The notes below the pieces were generated by a model that saw only the letters and a list, made by a program, of their open reading frames with translations, was not told the DNA's origin and searched no databases. The position numbers were made by a program, and so were the translations under genes. A stretch of 21,714 nucleotides of DNA from Chara braunii (lineage: Eukaryota > Streptophyta > Charophyceae > Charales > Characeae), in the NCBI GenBank assembly GCA_003427395.1, contig BFEA01000383.1, forward strand, positions 538,930 to 560,643, read 5' to 3'. Numbering within the stretch: position 1 is the stretch's first letter; each line of letters starts with the position of its first letter. Of this stretch, positions 7,311 through 16,976 are shown piece by piece.

Positions 7311-8500
7311 TGATCAGGCTCACCCTAATTAAAGGGTATACCTAACCTGCCTAAATACCAGATAAGATACGCACATCTGGACTGCCTTAACCCTAGGGTG
7401 TGCCCAACACAACATGAAACGTATATATGAAGCATATGACCAGACCGCCCTAACCCTAGGGTACGTCTGGCTTCTGCCCAACTGACAACATGAAGCATAA
7501 GACTGTGATGCCCTAGCCCTAGGGTGTGCCCAGTCTGCTTTAAACAAATTTACACATGGCATACCATTAGACCATCCCTACCCAGGGGTAGGCCTAATCT
7601 GCCTGAACATAAGTACAAACGACAAAAATTTGGACCGTCCTAACCCTAGGGTATGTCCAACTTACATCACATTAACAACAAAAGCATATCGCTAGGCCGC
7701 CATAACCCTAGGGTACGCCTAGTTAGCCATAACAGTTTAAGTTACGTAAGGCAATGTGATCAGGCTGCCCTAACCCTAGGATGTGCGTGATCTGCCTGAA
7801 CCAGTATAAACGCCAAAATGTTGGACCGCCCTAACCCTAGGGTACGTCTAACTCACATTACATTAATGACAAAGGCATATCGCTAGGCCGCCCTAAACCT
7901 AGGGTACACCTAGTTAGCCATAACAACAGTCAATATAAAACAAAGACTTGCACAAACTTTATGTCTTTCCTTCTCTTGTTAGGCAGTCGATCACACCTTT
8001 CCAAAATAATGGAACTTCCGATCATGCCTCATGTTTAAAAGGAAAAATAAAAACAGATTTATACTAACTCTCTGTTCCTTAATGTTATCATGAACATACG
8101 ACTAAACCGCCCTAACCCTAGGGTACGTTCAGTCTGCCAAGTTACTATTTTTTTATTCTTCATTTGCTTCTTTTTCTTCCTTTGTTTTACTTGACTTACT
8201 GACCGGTTTTCCCTATCCAGGGTGCCCGGTGTGTCAAAAGTGTAAGTTGAATAAATATGTATATCAAAATTTATATTATGGTTGGCCAGTTAACTCATGG
8301 CTTATGGCTAAGCCACCCTAACCCTAGGGTACGCTTAGTCTTATGCCTTTGTCCTCCTCAGAAGAAAACACGCACCTCAGACTACTTAAAAGAAACACCA
8401 GGAATCTGAGTCTTCCCTACCTAAGGTACCCGTCCTCCTGTTTAGAAACCCTAAAAAAAACAGCGACTGATCCATCCTACCCAGGGTAGGACCAGTCATA
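7311..8500. repeat. Array of palindromic units with constant core and co-varying arms
   Basis: About 15 units sit at roughly 7315, 7377, 7440, 7501, 7566, 7630, 7692, 7758, 7821, 7883, 8100, 8202, 8308, 8407 and 8465; the first ten are about 60-67 bp apart. In eight of them the arms flank exactly 19 nt close to CGCCCTAACCCTAGGGTAC. Arms: 7440 CCAGAC/GTCTGG, 7630 TTGGAC/GTCCAA, 7692 CTAGGC/GCCTAG, 7758 GATCAGGC/GCGTGATC, 7821 TTGGAC/GTCTAA, 7883 CTAGGC/ACCTAG, 8100 GACTAAAC/GTTCAGTC, 8308 CTAAGC/GCTTAG. They differ between units yet pair within each unit. On the minus strand the core can fold as CCCTA, loop GGGT, TAGGG, giving a two-tier hairpin. Units 7566 and 8465 have a shorter core with CCTACCC/GGGTAGG stems. 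No ORF explains this. Candidates are a structured non-coding RNA, a palindromic satellite, or protein-binding sites. Confidence 0.8.
7566..7927. repeat. About 191-bp higher-order duplication in the array
   Basis: Three consecutive units (7566, 7630, 7692) recur as the next three (7758, 7821, 7883), each offset by 191-192 bp. Spacers are shared too: CTGCCTGAAC after the first unit, CATATCGCTAGGCCGCC before the third and GTTAGCCATAACA after it. The array therefore grew partly by duplication of three-unit blocks. Confidence 0.8.
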
Positions 8501-9159
8501 AAAGGGTCATTCACACAATCCATCAAACATCAATAAAACATAGCATTGGGCCCACATCTACTTAGAGGGCCTCAGCCTTTGGTTGACTTGGCCAAACACA
8601 TGCAAAACACCCTCCTCCCATCTTCCCCCAATTCATTTAGTCTGAATTCGCTCAAAGTATCTGACCTTTCACATATACTTGTCGATTTAACCTTTCGAAA
8701 ACATGTCCTGACATACATAACAAAACAAAAGTAGTAGCCTTTCTTAATCATGTTCTCAGATATACAATGGGGTAGTACACTGTAGGGGATGGGATCACAC
8801 GCGTCGAACCAGATTTATACCTGAATGTTCCCTGTCTCCAGAACCCCGCCTGGGTCCCGGCAGAGCTCCCGTAATCGGTGGGTGGACCTCCTCAAGGTCT
8901 TGATGCGGACTTACGGGTTGCAATCCCGCCTGCCGCCTTCCTCTTGTAACCTCATATTAGACTTAGATTAAGAAGGGCAGAAGTAGGGGTTTCAGACGCT
9001 CGAGATACAAGAAGGGGACTGACTCGACTCGCAAGAGAGGGCCTTGTTGCCTTGATTCGCCTGAGGGCCCCGCAATGATGGTCAAAAGCGCACTGAAGCC
9101 GGGCAAAACACAACCAATATTTTGGTAGCAACCTCCTGACAGTCCCCCGTGTTGCTGCA
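8501..9159. other. Spacer without recognised gene
   Basis: A GC-richer block at about 8790-8940 contains ACGGGTTGCAATCCCG (8911-8926 region), which resembles a tRNA T-arm with one loop mismatch, but no full cloverleaf could be drawn. A minus frame at 8952-9248 (98 codons) has no recognisable domain. Confidence 0.35.
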
Positions 9160-11040
9160 GTGGCCCCTTGTAGAAGCCTCCAATCACTCCCCTCGCTCAC
9201 AGTGTCTTTTCTCAGGCAAATGTTGTTGCTGCACACAGTGAGGAACATCGTGCTGCACAGCAGCAGTGCTCAGAACAGTGCCCTGCACAGCAGCAGCAGT
9301 CCTATGTCGACGGATCAACAATATCAACGTGCCGCAGTCCAACAGCTTACCGTAATACTTAGCAGCAACCGTGGAGTAAACAACTGCAAGCTCAACCTTA
9401 GCAGAGACAGCAGTGCCACGAGCTGGAGGAAAACAACATCCTGTCTGTACGGCCGCAGATTGCTGCCACCTTCTCAATGCAGTACCAACAATTCCAGATT
9501 CAGTAGTATCCGTAGCCTCCGAAAAAACATCAGCAAAGTAGCCCGATCACACAGAAAAGCAGCCCACAGCACACAGCAGAGCAGCCCGCAACAACTGCAC
9601 ATCGTCGAGCAGCGAACGACAGTTCACACAGTTGGTGCCAAGCCTACCACAACCCCTGAAGATCTGCCCAGTAGCAACTTACCGATGAGGGAAGTTGACA
9701 GTACTTCCTTATGAACCTGCAGCAGCCCGTGGCAGTCTGTCAACCAACAACAGGTGGGCGTCGGCAGGAACCTGCGGCACCCTCACGCGGTAGCTGCCAC
9801 AGTCTCGTTTCCCCTCTAAGGTAACTTGAAGGTCAGCACCTGCCTCATCTAACCTCCGCACCACCAGCGATAACCAACGCAGCCTTGTGATTGTTGCAGC
9901 AGCAGTCAACAGCGGTATCGAGATGAGGGAACCACAACGCCTTGAAGAGAAAGCAGCAGGATCAATCCTGCTAACAGCGGTGACACCTCTTGATTCAGCG
10001 ACACTTGTCCTTTGCTGTTAGCTAACACTGGCAGCCCCACTCTGTTGTACATTAGTGGCAGTAGTTAATGGCACAGTGATAGCACCTGTAAAGGTACAGC
10101 AAGGCACATTTGGTCTCGTAGTGCACGACGTGGTAAACATAGGGGATTGCTCAGAAGTGGCGCAGCAGACTGCTTAGCTTAGCGATGGGACGAGCTTAAC
10201 AGTAGAAGGACACGGTAAAACTCAGCAGTAGCGGTAACTAGCACCGACGAAGTTCATCAGCTGCTGCGTGCGTAGTGTAGCACAGCAACACACGGTAAGT
10301 ACTTCAACAAGCCTGAATATGTACGACCAGGACACAGTTGGAGGCACAACAATATGCACGGGCTGTGTGGTCAGTAGTGACACCGCCTTCAGCAATTGCC
10401 CACAATCCGTTGCCCTGCAACAGAAGCAATGACACAATGCAATAGCCCTCAGTAGCACCACAGAACCTCGTTGCAAATGTCAAGCGTCTGTCTAGACACC
10501 TCTGTCAACAACATTCGAGTAAATAGAGTAGCAACCCATGCTAACCACCCAATTCTGAACTGTTACACAACCTCCCTATTCGACTTTACAACCCTTATGC
10601 ACCAGTCACTCCCTCCAGAACGTTGGTACGTCAGTTGCAGCTAAGAGGAATAGTGGTGATGCTCGCTGCTACTACTATGCTCCATTATGCGAGACATGCA
10701 CAAGAGTGCAACGAAAGCAGAAACGCATTGACCTAGGGAAATCAAAGTCCCGACTCTGGGAATATGCTCTCGTCGCCACCGACATATATTTTCAGAGTCA
10801 TTCCTTCTTTTCGGCACTCAACACCTAAACCTTTGCTATTAAACTACTAGCACCCTGCGACTGACGTTACATCCACAACTGAATTACTACTAAGTGTACG
10901 TCGTACGGTCGTTGAGCTCGTTTGCCAAGCTGCGTCTGTTATTGAGGAGTGGTCTTCTGCTAAAAGCCCGGTAAGGTACGACCCCTTCCTATGTGCACAG
11001 TAACAGTGGATCTCTCCTTGGATCAAGACCAGGTGCATGC
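9160..11040 (+). pseudogene. Decayed Ala/Ser/Gln-rich coding-like region
   Basis: No family recognised. An intact-looking 184-codon frame (9160-9714) is Ser/Thr/Gln-rich, but two other plus frames also look coding-like. One reads Gln-rich (runs of QQQ and QQQQ near 9260-9300). Another stays open in long pieces, most convincingly 9842-10014 and 10018-10173, with phrases such as VAVVNGTVIAPVKVQQGT and LSDGTSLTVEGHGK separated by TAG stops. The frame of 9243 is again fairly open at 10545-11035. Repeated CAG/CAA/GCA triplets make several frames look open at once, so frame choice is uncertain. Stops often sit where a CAG codon would fit. It may be a Gag-like or low-complexity pseudogene, or simply CAG-rich repeat DNA. 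Confidence 0.3.
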
Positions 11041-12040
11041 ATTACTGCAGACAAACGCTTTGAAAGAAAAATAGGTGTGATTTCGATCTGAGAAGTTGTC
11101 AGATGCAGACGTCGTTGAGCACACGAAAGAAAGAGGAGAGTATTCGGTCCATAGAATGACCAAAATCAGAATGAATCTCCTACTCAACCATGGACAGGTA
11201 TGTACCAACAATCCGCCCGTGGCTTCGCTCCCTACTAGGAAGAGCCAAGACTGACCCTTCCGCTAAGATCCGGAGGTAGCGTCCACGTCAAGTGCCCCCT
11301 TTCCTTTCTCTTCCTCGTAGCACTACTCTTTCCAACTATAGAAGCATCTGGTCACTATCGAGGCCAGATGCAGGCAGACAAAAGGAACGGACCAGTTTGG
11401 TGGATAGCTTGGTCACCTTTTACTCCCTCGACTCTTTCAGCCACACGTGCAAGGAGATTAAGAGAGGCTACTTCCATCGATAGGATAAACATCGCACCAG
11501 CCAATAGATAAGTTTCTAACTTCGCGGTTGTCTTCACTCTGCCCCATCGGTAGAATGAGCAAAATCGAATGAATTTTCCGCTAGAATCTGGATATCAACC
11601 CGCTTTGATCCGACCAGCCTGGTTAAATAGTGGAAAAAAAGAAAACTTCGATTGCTAAAGTTCGGTCGGTCGCGCGCCTAAGTGTGCACGGTCTTGCCAA
11701 TCTTCTCTGAATCGTTCCAATCCGACGGATGTTCCAAAGGACTGTGGCAGGGCAGTGGCCCTGGAATATCATCTGCGGGCCGCCCGGCCCTCGGCAATTC
11801 ATAAATATTTGGTTTCACCCAGCAAGTTCTATCAACTGGATTTGAGCACGGGTCTGTATTTCAATAGTTTATGGGTGTACCCACTTAGCTAGGCTCTTGG
11901 GTCCACGGTCGGTCCTGGTACTGGCACCGGACCGCGTCCCAGAATGGGACAAAAATAAATAAAAAAATTAGAAGTAATTAATAGGAAGGGGAGCAAGAGG
12001 GGGAGAGGACCGTCGGAACCCTACCCTTGGTCCTGCCTAT
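11041..12040. other. Spacer with small hairpins
   Basis: No gene recognised. Two adjacent hairpins are clear: CGGTCC 11910-11915 with GGACCG 11929-11934, and GTCCCA 11936-11941 with TGGGAC 11945-11950. A phrase around 11152-11180 is loosely repeated near 11548-11575 (GAATGA, CAAAATC, GAATGAAT). Short frames on both strands have no domains. Confidence 0.35.
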
Positions 12041-12482
12041 TGGGCCCGCAGTCGGATTCCATAGCAAAACTGGGGGGGATAGTCACGCGGGACCCTCAAC
12101 CACTCAGCCCTCTTGTAAGACACTCCTCCGCTCCTCGTCGCCGGTTGCTGGCCTCGATCCCGAAATCTCCGTAGTGTTAGTCAAAGTCGTAACCTATAGG
12201 GCTAGGCCCAAGCTTGGAAATAACAGACGCAACCTTGGTTATAAAGACGTCCGGTTCAAGCCCAGGCCTGTCGGACTGTACTACGGCCGTGTTTTGGAAC
12301 ACCAGTCGTGTATACGGCTTCCACGTACCGGCCCTGGCTGCATGAGGGGGTCAATTTTACCCGTGGCTGCCGTCGTGCATGCAGCACAACTGTGTGGCTA
12401 TCCAAAAACTCCAACTTTCTCACTTGGCTACCATTCTGAAAACCCCGACTTTTGTAATATCACCCGTTACTCCTGTCATTGA
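12027..12482 (+). CDS. Unrecognised 151-codon open frame
   Basis: The longest frame in this spacer. It begins with ATG and encodes a mixed-composition product without signal peptide, membrane segment or recognisable domain. It overlaps the possible tRNA-derived relic and has no supporting promoter or splice context that I can read. It is probably a chance frame in a GC-richer block and is listed only for completeness. Confidence 0.12.
   Translation: MVLPIGPAVGFHSKTGGDSHAGPSTTQPSCKTLLRSSSPVAGLDPEISVVLVKVVTYRARPKLGNNRRNLGYKDVRFKPRPVGLYYGRVLEHQSCIRLPRTGPGCMRGSILPVAAVVHAAQLCGYPKTPTFSLGYHSENPDFCNITRYSCH
12044..12115 (-). other. Possible tRNA-derived (SINE-like) relic
   Basis: Read on the minus strand, 12110 to 12091 gives GGCTGAGTGGTTGAGGGTCC, close to the A box of class II tRNAs (Ser/Leu type). 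About 40 bases further on, GGAATCCGACTGCGGGCCC resembles a T-arm and 3' acceptor from which the TTCG of a B box is missing. The upstream acceptor strand does not pair, so this is not a working tRNA gene. It could be the head of a decayed tRNA-derived SINE or a chance match. Confidence 0.25.
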
Positions 12483-12978
12483 CCAAATATCATGGTCGGC
12501 CTAGGAAGTCAGACACTTTGTACCCCACTGATCCTGACCCTGTAATAAATAAGTCATGCCGATCTGATAACTAAACTGTAGCCCTGACCATCCAAATGTT
12601 GGCTTTGAACACGAATGCGCTTTGTGTGCTCCTACTGCAGTTGCCTCACAACCTTTTTCTAGTTCATGCTACTAGGCGCGTATGTCGCTGTCACAATTTT
12701 AACCAGATGTCTGCCTAAACTCGTGCGTGCCCTCAAAGTGCACGCTCACACACTCGCTAATCAGATCAAAGGCGTGTGCCACTCCCAACCTCTGAGAATT
12801 GGTTATGGTCACACAGAAATGAGACGCCCTCTCGAATATCACAAAAACACACTTTCTGTGAGATGCAAAAACGTGCCCAAATACCCGTGTAAGGGTATTC
12901 GGGCCGACAATTTTTCCGGACCCTATTAAGCGACGTCCCCGTCACATCGGACAATAAAAACTATAGACTCAACAAAAA
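12483..12978. repeat. Spacer with several strong hairpins
   Basis: Arms 12875-12886/12893-12904 match at 11 of 12 positions around a 6-nt loop. Arms 12812-12819/12853-12860 (CACAGAAA/TTTCTGTG) match fully with a longer loop. Smaller ones include GACCA 12481-12485 with TGGTC 12492-12496. No gene recognised; the opposed frames 12666-12929 and 12766-12954 overlap and have no domain. Confidence 0.5.
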
Positions 12979-13206
12979 TCACATTTGCTGGGGAGGAAGT
13001 AACCAATCCGATCGACCGGTCGAAATCCGTTCGAGGTATCTTCTCAGCCTGCCCCCGTCACGGTGTTCCACTTCCAGGGTTCTAACTTGGGTCTTCCATG
13101 TCCTGGCCTCAGAGTTAGGGGATACTTTGTTCCGTACTACAGCGTAATATCCGCTCTCAGGTTGCAGGTTGACAACCCTCTCCCATCGTCCTAGACGTCT
13201 GCCGGT
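12979..13206 (-). pseudogene. Start-less open frame, unrecognised protein fragment
   Basis: A 75-codon minus-strand frame between TGA stops at 13207-13209 and 12979-12981 has no initiating ATG at its head. Its composition is protein-like, with phrases such as RVVNLQPESGYYAVVRNKVS and TWKTQVRTLEVEH. I do not recognise the family. It may be a decayed fragment of a mobile-element protein or an exon of an unseen gene. Upstream, 13210-13560 shows only short pieces in changing frames. Confidence 0.25.
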
Positions 13207-13209
13207 TCA

Positions 13210-14887
13210 TTGTTGGGTGTCCTGGTTTAGTCATCGTCCCGCGTACGGGGTCATAACTTAGGGCGCGGGCCCTAACCAAGACCTCTTTCAAATACGGGGC
13301 ACCTTTAGTCCCCAATGGTGAGTCTTACCACTTTCAAATATTCAAGCGCCCATCTCGGAGTCTATCACAGGTGGGCTAGGTCTCCATCATGGCCCACCGC
13401 AGAACGGTTGATCATGACGAATCCACGACTCATCACGTTGTTATATAGCGATGGTGCCCTCGTTGGTTGGGCAACGATAAGCAGTCCTTCCTATCTTGGT
13501 ACCCCGAAGGGTCCCGACTCAACCCCATTCCTTCCCTCTAGCTAAGCTTCTTCGGGCGGCCGACCCTTCAAGACTTAACCTTTGGTGAGTTATGGTCCTG
13601 CTGCCAGGTTGTGCCGGTCAGCGGCCCTCGCTGAGAGTTAGGTCCTACTGTTGCAGTGATGCTAAGTATAGCCCCTTAACTTAGCCTTACAAACATGTCC
13701 CTTAGACTGACTTCATTGTGGTCTGGCATTCTCATCTTAAAAAGTCTTTCGAATAATTCAAAGGATCACATACCTACTGCCCACGGGACTACGTGGAGGG
13801 ATAGTGCCTTTCTCAACATTCTAACAAAATTCTCAATAATCCACAAGGTCGTGCCTCCCGTACTTTGATCAGAATAGGTAAGATTACACGTCTTAGGGAC
13901 ATCTCTCAAAAAATGGTTCTCACAGAGTCACAGGCCCATCATACTTGCCATAAAGTTCCAATTCATAATTTTCTCAAACAATCTGGTATTTCCTAAGACT
14001 TTCACACAGCAAAAGCAATTTTCATCATTATAACATCTCTTTTGAGTGCTCTCACAAATTTCATTTGTTTAAGAAAGTCCAATCGACCATTGACTTTCCT
14101 CTTTCTTTTCTAAGCCATACAAAAGACACAACTTTAGTTGTGACTTTTCCATTCACCATCATTTAAATCTTTGCTGAATACAGCATGTCATTTCCTTCTC
14201 AAAACCTGAGGTGCACTCCCTTTCACTGTACTTTGGGCTTCATCTGTCAATGGGACAGGTATGCACAAGTACAATGAAAGACTGTGCAGATCGGTTCATT
14301 TCACAACATTTATTTTTCATCACATCAATCATTCATATGGGCAAGTTCACAAAACTGAGACTGAATGTGACACACCACACAAAAATAATAAAGTATGAGA
14401 CTCGCACATGTACACGGAGTCTGGGGCCTTGCAATAAGCAAAGACTCCAGTCAATGACATACCGAAAAAGGTCTGAGTATCATACAGAAAAGTGTTAAAG
14501 AAAAGTCAAAGGAAATCGGGTATCCACTATCATCGCAAGTCTCACACTGCTTCTACTCTAAACTCATGAACACACACTCTGAATGAACAAAGTCGTAATA
14601 TACACAAAAGGTTTTATCTACAAGACATCCTATACTATACAAAAAAAAGAGAAAGGCAAGAAAAGATGAACAAAATGAGTCAAAGTTACACTCGAAGTCA
14701 CTCCTATTTACAGTTAGGTCAGGAAGTCCATAAGGCGAAGATACACATCTCAGTATCAACTCAAGTCACTGATGTACGTGAGCGTGATCCAATCCTCCAT
14801 GTGTCCTCCTATATAGAAGCAACCATCAGTCAGTGAGTCAGAGATGTTCAATACATACTAGACCTTTCCGGACCCTATCAAAGAACC
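13210..14887. other. Spacer downstream of the minus-strand Gag relic
   Basis: No gene recognised. 13210-13700 is GC-richer; 13700-14830 is AT-rich with many small open frames (for example 14211-14498 plus, 14553-14759 minus) lacking domains. If the Gag relic was the last ORF of its element, the 3' end and LTR should lie here, but no polypurine tract plus LTR could be identified by eye. Confidence 0.4.
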
Positions 14888-15043
14888 CTACTCCTGATCA
14901 CTCATGCTCTCCTGCAGCTGCCTATACAACTGCGCCCGTATCCCATCACGAGTCTTCAGGATCAGGTTTCCATTCCTGTCCCTTCGTACCCCAGATGAAT
15001 CCCAAGCAAACAAGCCATTTGCGCCATCCTTGAGGATTTCGGG

Positions 15044-15085
15044 ACACTTTTCCTGTAAGTGATTGCCTCTCTTGCAGTAGAAGCA
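15044..15085 (-). other. CCHC zinc knuckle of Gag
   Basis: Reads C-F-Y-C-K-R-G-N-H-L-Q-E-K-C, an exact C-x2-C-x4-H-x4-C nucleocapsid-type knuckle, all four ligands present. It lies about 50 codons before the end of the frame, as is common in retroelement Gag proteins. Confidence 0.9.
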
Positions 15086-15628
15086 CCTTCCAACCCTCTT
15101 TTGTTCCACCTTGCCTCTTTCCTGTGAGGGCACAGATGAGGAGGCTGCCGTAACCTTACTCGTGACCTCCTGTTGTGGAACCTCTAGGGGAGTGGGACAT
15201 GCTGCTCTGTCATCTGTCTGCGCCACCTTCTCACTAACTCGCCCCTCTGGCCCAGATCAAGTCGCCAAAGACCCCAATGCATCCTCCAGACCTGCAACAA
15301 GAGGCATATCCTGAGGTGTGGTGGACTCCTGACAAACCTTCAGATCCCCTCTCAGCTCAGCCTCAATCAAGTCCTGACCCACACTCCCCAGAACCTCCTG
15401 CTGTCCCACAGTCTCTCCCTGAGTCGTAGGTGGGGCATCCTCATCCCTCGCTGCCTCTGCTGGTGGCCTCTCCTCTTGCCTCATTGGCTCCTGCTCAAGT
15501 GTCAAACCAGTCGACATCCTCCACTCAAACTCTCTAGCATCTAATTCCTTTCCTGCTAGCTTCTCCTGAGGCTCTAACATCTCCTTGTCTAGCAGGGGAA
15601 TTTCCTCATTCTTTTGCTGGTCTGCCTT

Positions 15629-15916
15629 CTCTTCCTTATTCTTGTACTTGAAGAGCTCTTCTGCAGGATGACTCCTGATCTCAAATCCCTGGACCTCTGC
15701 CCAATCTACCACTGCAGCAGGAACCTGGCAATCCACCTTGGACTCTATGTCCTTCAATCTTCTCTCCCACTCTGCCTCCTTTTTCTGATGCTTGAAGAGG
15801 TCCTCAGCTGATTGCCCCTTGATTCCAAAGCTTTGGACCTCAGTCCAATCCACCGCTGTTGTAGGCACCTGCTGAGCACATCTGACCTCAATATCCTTCA
15901 ACCTCTTCTCCCATTC
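15629..15916 (-). repeat. 144-bp (48-residue) tandem duplication in Gag
   Basis: Two successive units, each starting EWE(K/R)RLKDIE, then QVP, VDW(T/A)EVQ, and AE(D/E)LFK. The unit boundaries are in frame, so the coiled-coil region grew by a whole-unit duplication. Differences are spread along the unit, so the duplication is not recent. Confidence 0.85.
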
Positions 15917-16762
15917 AACCTCCTTAGCTTGGAAGGAGGTTTGTTGTGCCTGGAGCTGCCCCCTCAGAACGTCGTTGACTTTATTAAGGGTCAGATTGAC
16001 CAACTTGAGGGCTCCATTCTCAGTCCTGATGTCCACAATCTCAGTCTTCACAGTGTCAATCTCCTTGCCTTGCCTTTCTATCTCCTTCTTCAGATGTTCA
16101 ACCTCTCTTTCCCAATCCATCATCCGACCATGAGACGTTTGTGCCACCTTTGTCACTCCCCTCCCTATCTTTTCATCAGAGGTCTTTGCTGCTGCAAAAC
16201 CCTCGTTCATGAGGTCTTTCAGGCTAAGTAAGTCTGTGGAGACTAACTTAATCCCCATCTCCTAATGCCTCTCCGCGGGTCTGCCTGCAGCCTCCATCAA
16301 CCTGTCGAAGCTCTCCCAAGCTTCTGTGAGTAGAGGAGGGTCATCCTTCTGAGCTGTCTTCTTGGCCTCCATTTCCATTGGCCGCTTCCCTTGCTGCATG
16401 TTGTTCCTCATTTCGGCCAGGTTCTTTAATCTGAGTTGAATTCTGATCTGCTTCTCTGTCGCAGCCCTCTCAATCTTATCCATCTCTTTTTCTCTGACAA
16501 TTTATTGCTCCTGGTGATCCTGCGCTGCTGGCTCATGAAGCTGATCAGACGCTTTCCCTGACTCGGAACAACGATCGGGCATCTGAGCATGCTCTGGAGG
16601 AAGTCCTGAATCACCTGAAGCTCCTCCTCTCCGTGCTTCCCCTGTTACTTGCCCTCTCCTCGTATCAAGCTTGTGGGGCATATGCTTTTTCCTCTTTTTT
16701 TCCTCTCTTCTCGTTCCATAGGATGAATCACGTCCCACTGCTTGTCCCTCTGTTCCTTCTGG

Positions 16763-16766
16763 CTCC
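16763..16766. repeat. Candidate target-site duplication, left copy (CTCC)
   Basis: Directly abuts the left arm of the foldback element; an identical CTCC abuts the right arm at 16977-16980. Four bases alone are weak evidence, but the length fits the frame restoration. Confidence 0.6.
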
Positions 16767-16976
16767 AACAACCATTTCGTCAAAACGGACATATTATATT
16801 TTTTGAACGAAATCAAAACTGATTTTTTTGGCCAAAATCCGGTCGAAATTTTTGGCTCGTGTTCCCAGAACGTCGGACCCCCAGAAGCCAAAAATTCCGA
16901 CCGGATTTTGGCCAAAAAAGTCAGTTTTGATTTCGTTAAAAAAATATAATATGTCCGTTTTGACAAAATGGTTGTT
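16767..16976. mobile_element. 210-bp foldback/MITE-like element inserted in gag
   Basis: Arms 16767-16857 and 16886-16976 are 91 bp each and complementary at 87 of 91 positions, around a 28-bp centre. The ends begin AACAACCATTT. CTCC lies immediately on each side (16763-16766 and 16977-16980), a candidate 4-bp target duplication. Excision of 214 bp exactly restores the reading frame of the surrounding gag, which independently supports the boundaries. It carries no transposase, so it would depend on enzymes encoded elsewhere. The superfamily is unclear: neither end sequence nor 4-bp duplication matches a family I can name. Confidence 0.88.

Noticed and set aside
7311-8500. Regularly spaced repeats resembling a CRISPR array
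   Set aside because: The repeats are not identical, the spacers are themselves repeated, the core is palindromic with variable arms, no cas genes are present, and the context is eukaryotic.
8895-8935. tRNA T-arm-like ACGGGTTGCAATCCCG
   Set aside because: The loop has a mismatch at a conserved position and no cloverleaf could be drawn upstream.
12905-14880. Shared ATAGGGTCCGGAAA (minus strand) near 12915-12928 and 14866-14880, as possible LTR ends
   Set aside because: A single 14-bp match in a window of this length is expected about once by chance, and flanking sequence does not match.
15614-16231. Plus-strand frames of 65 and 139 codons
   Set aside because: They are antisense shadows of the Gag coiled-coil region, which carries the real motifs.
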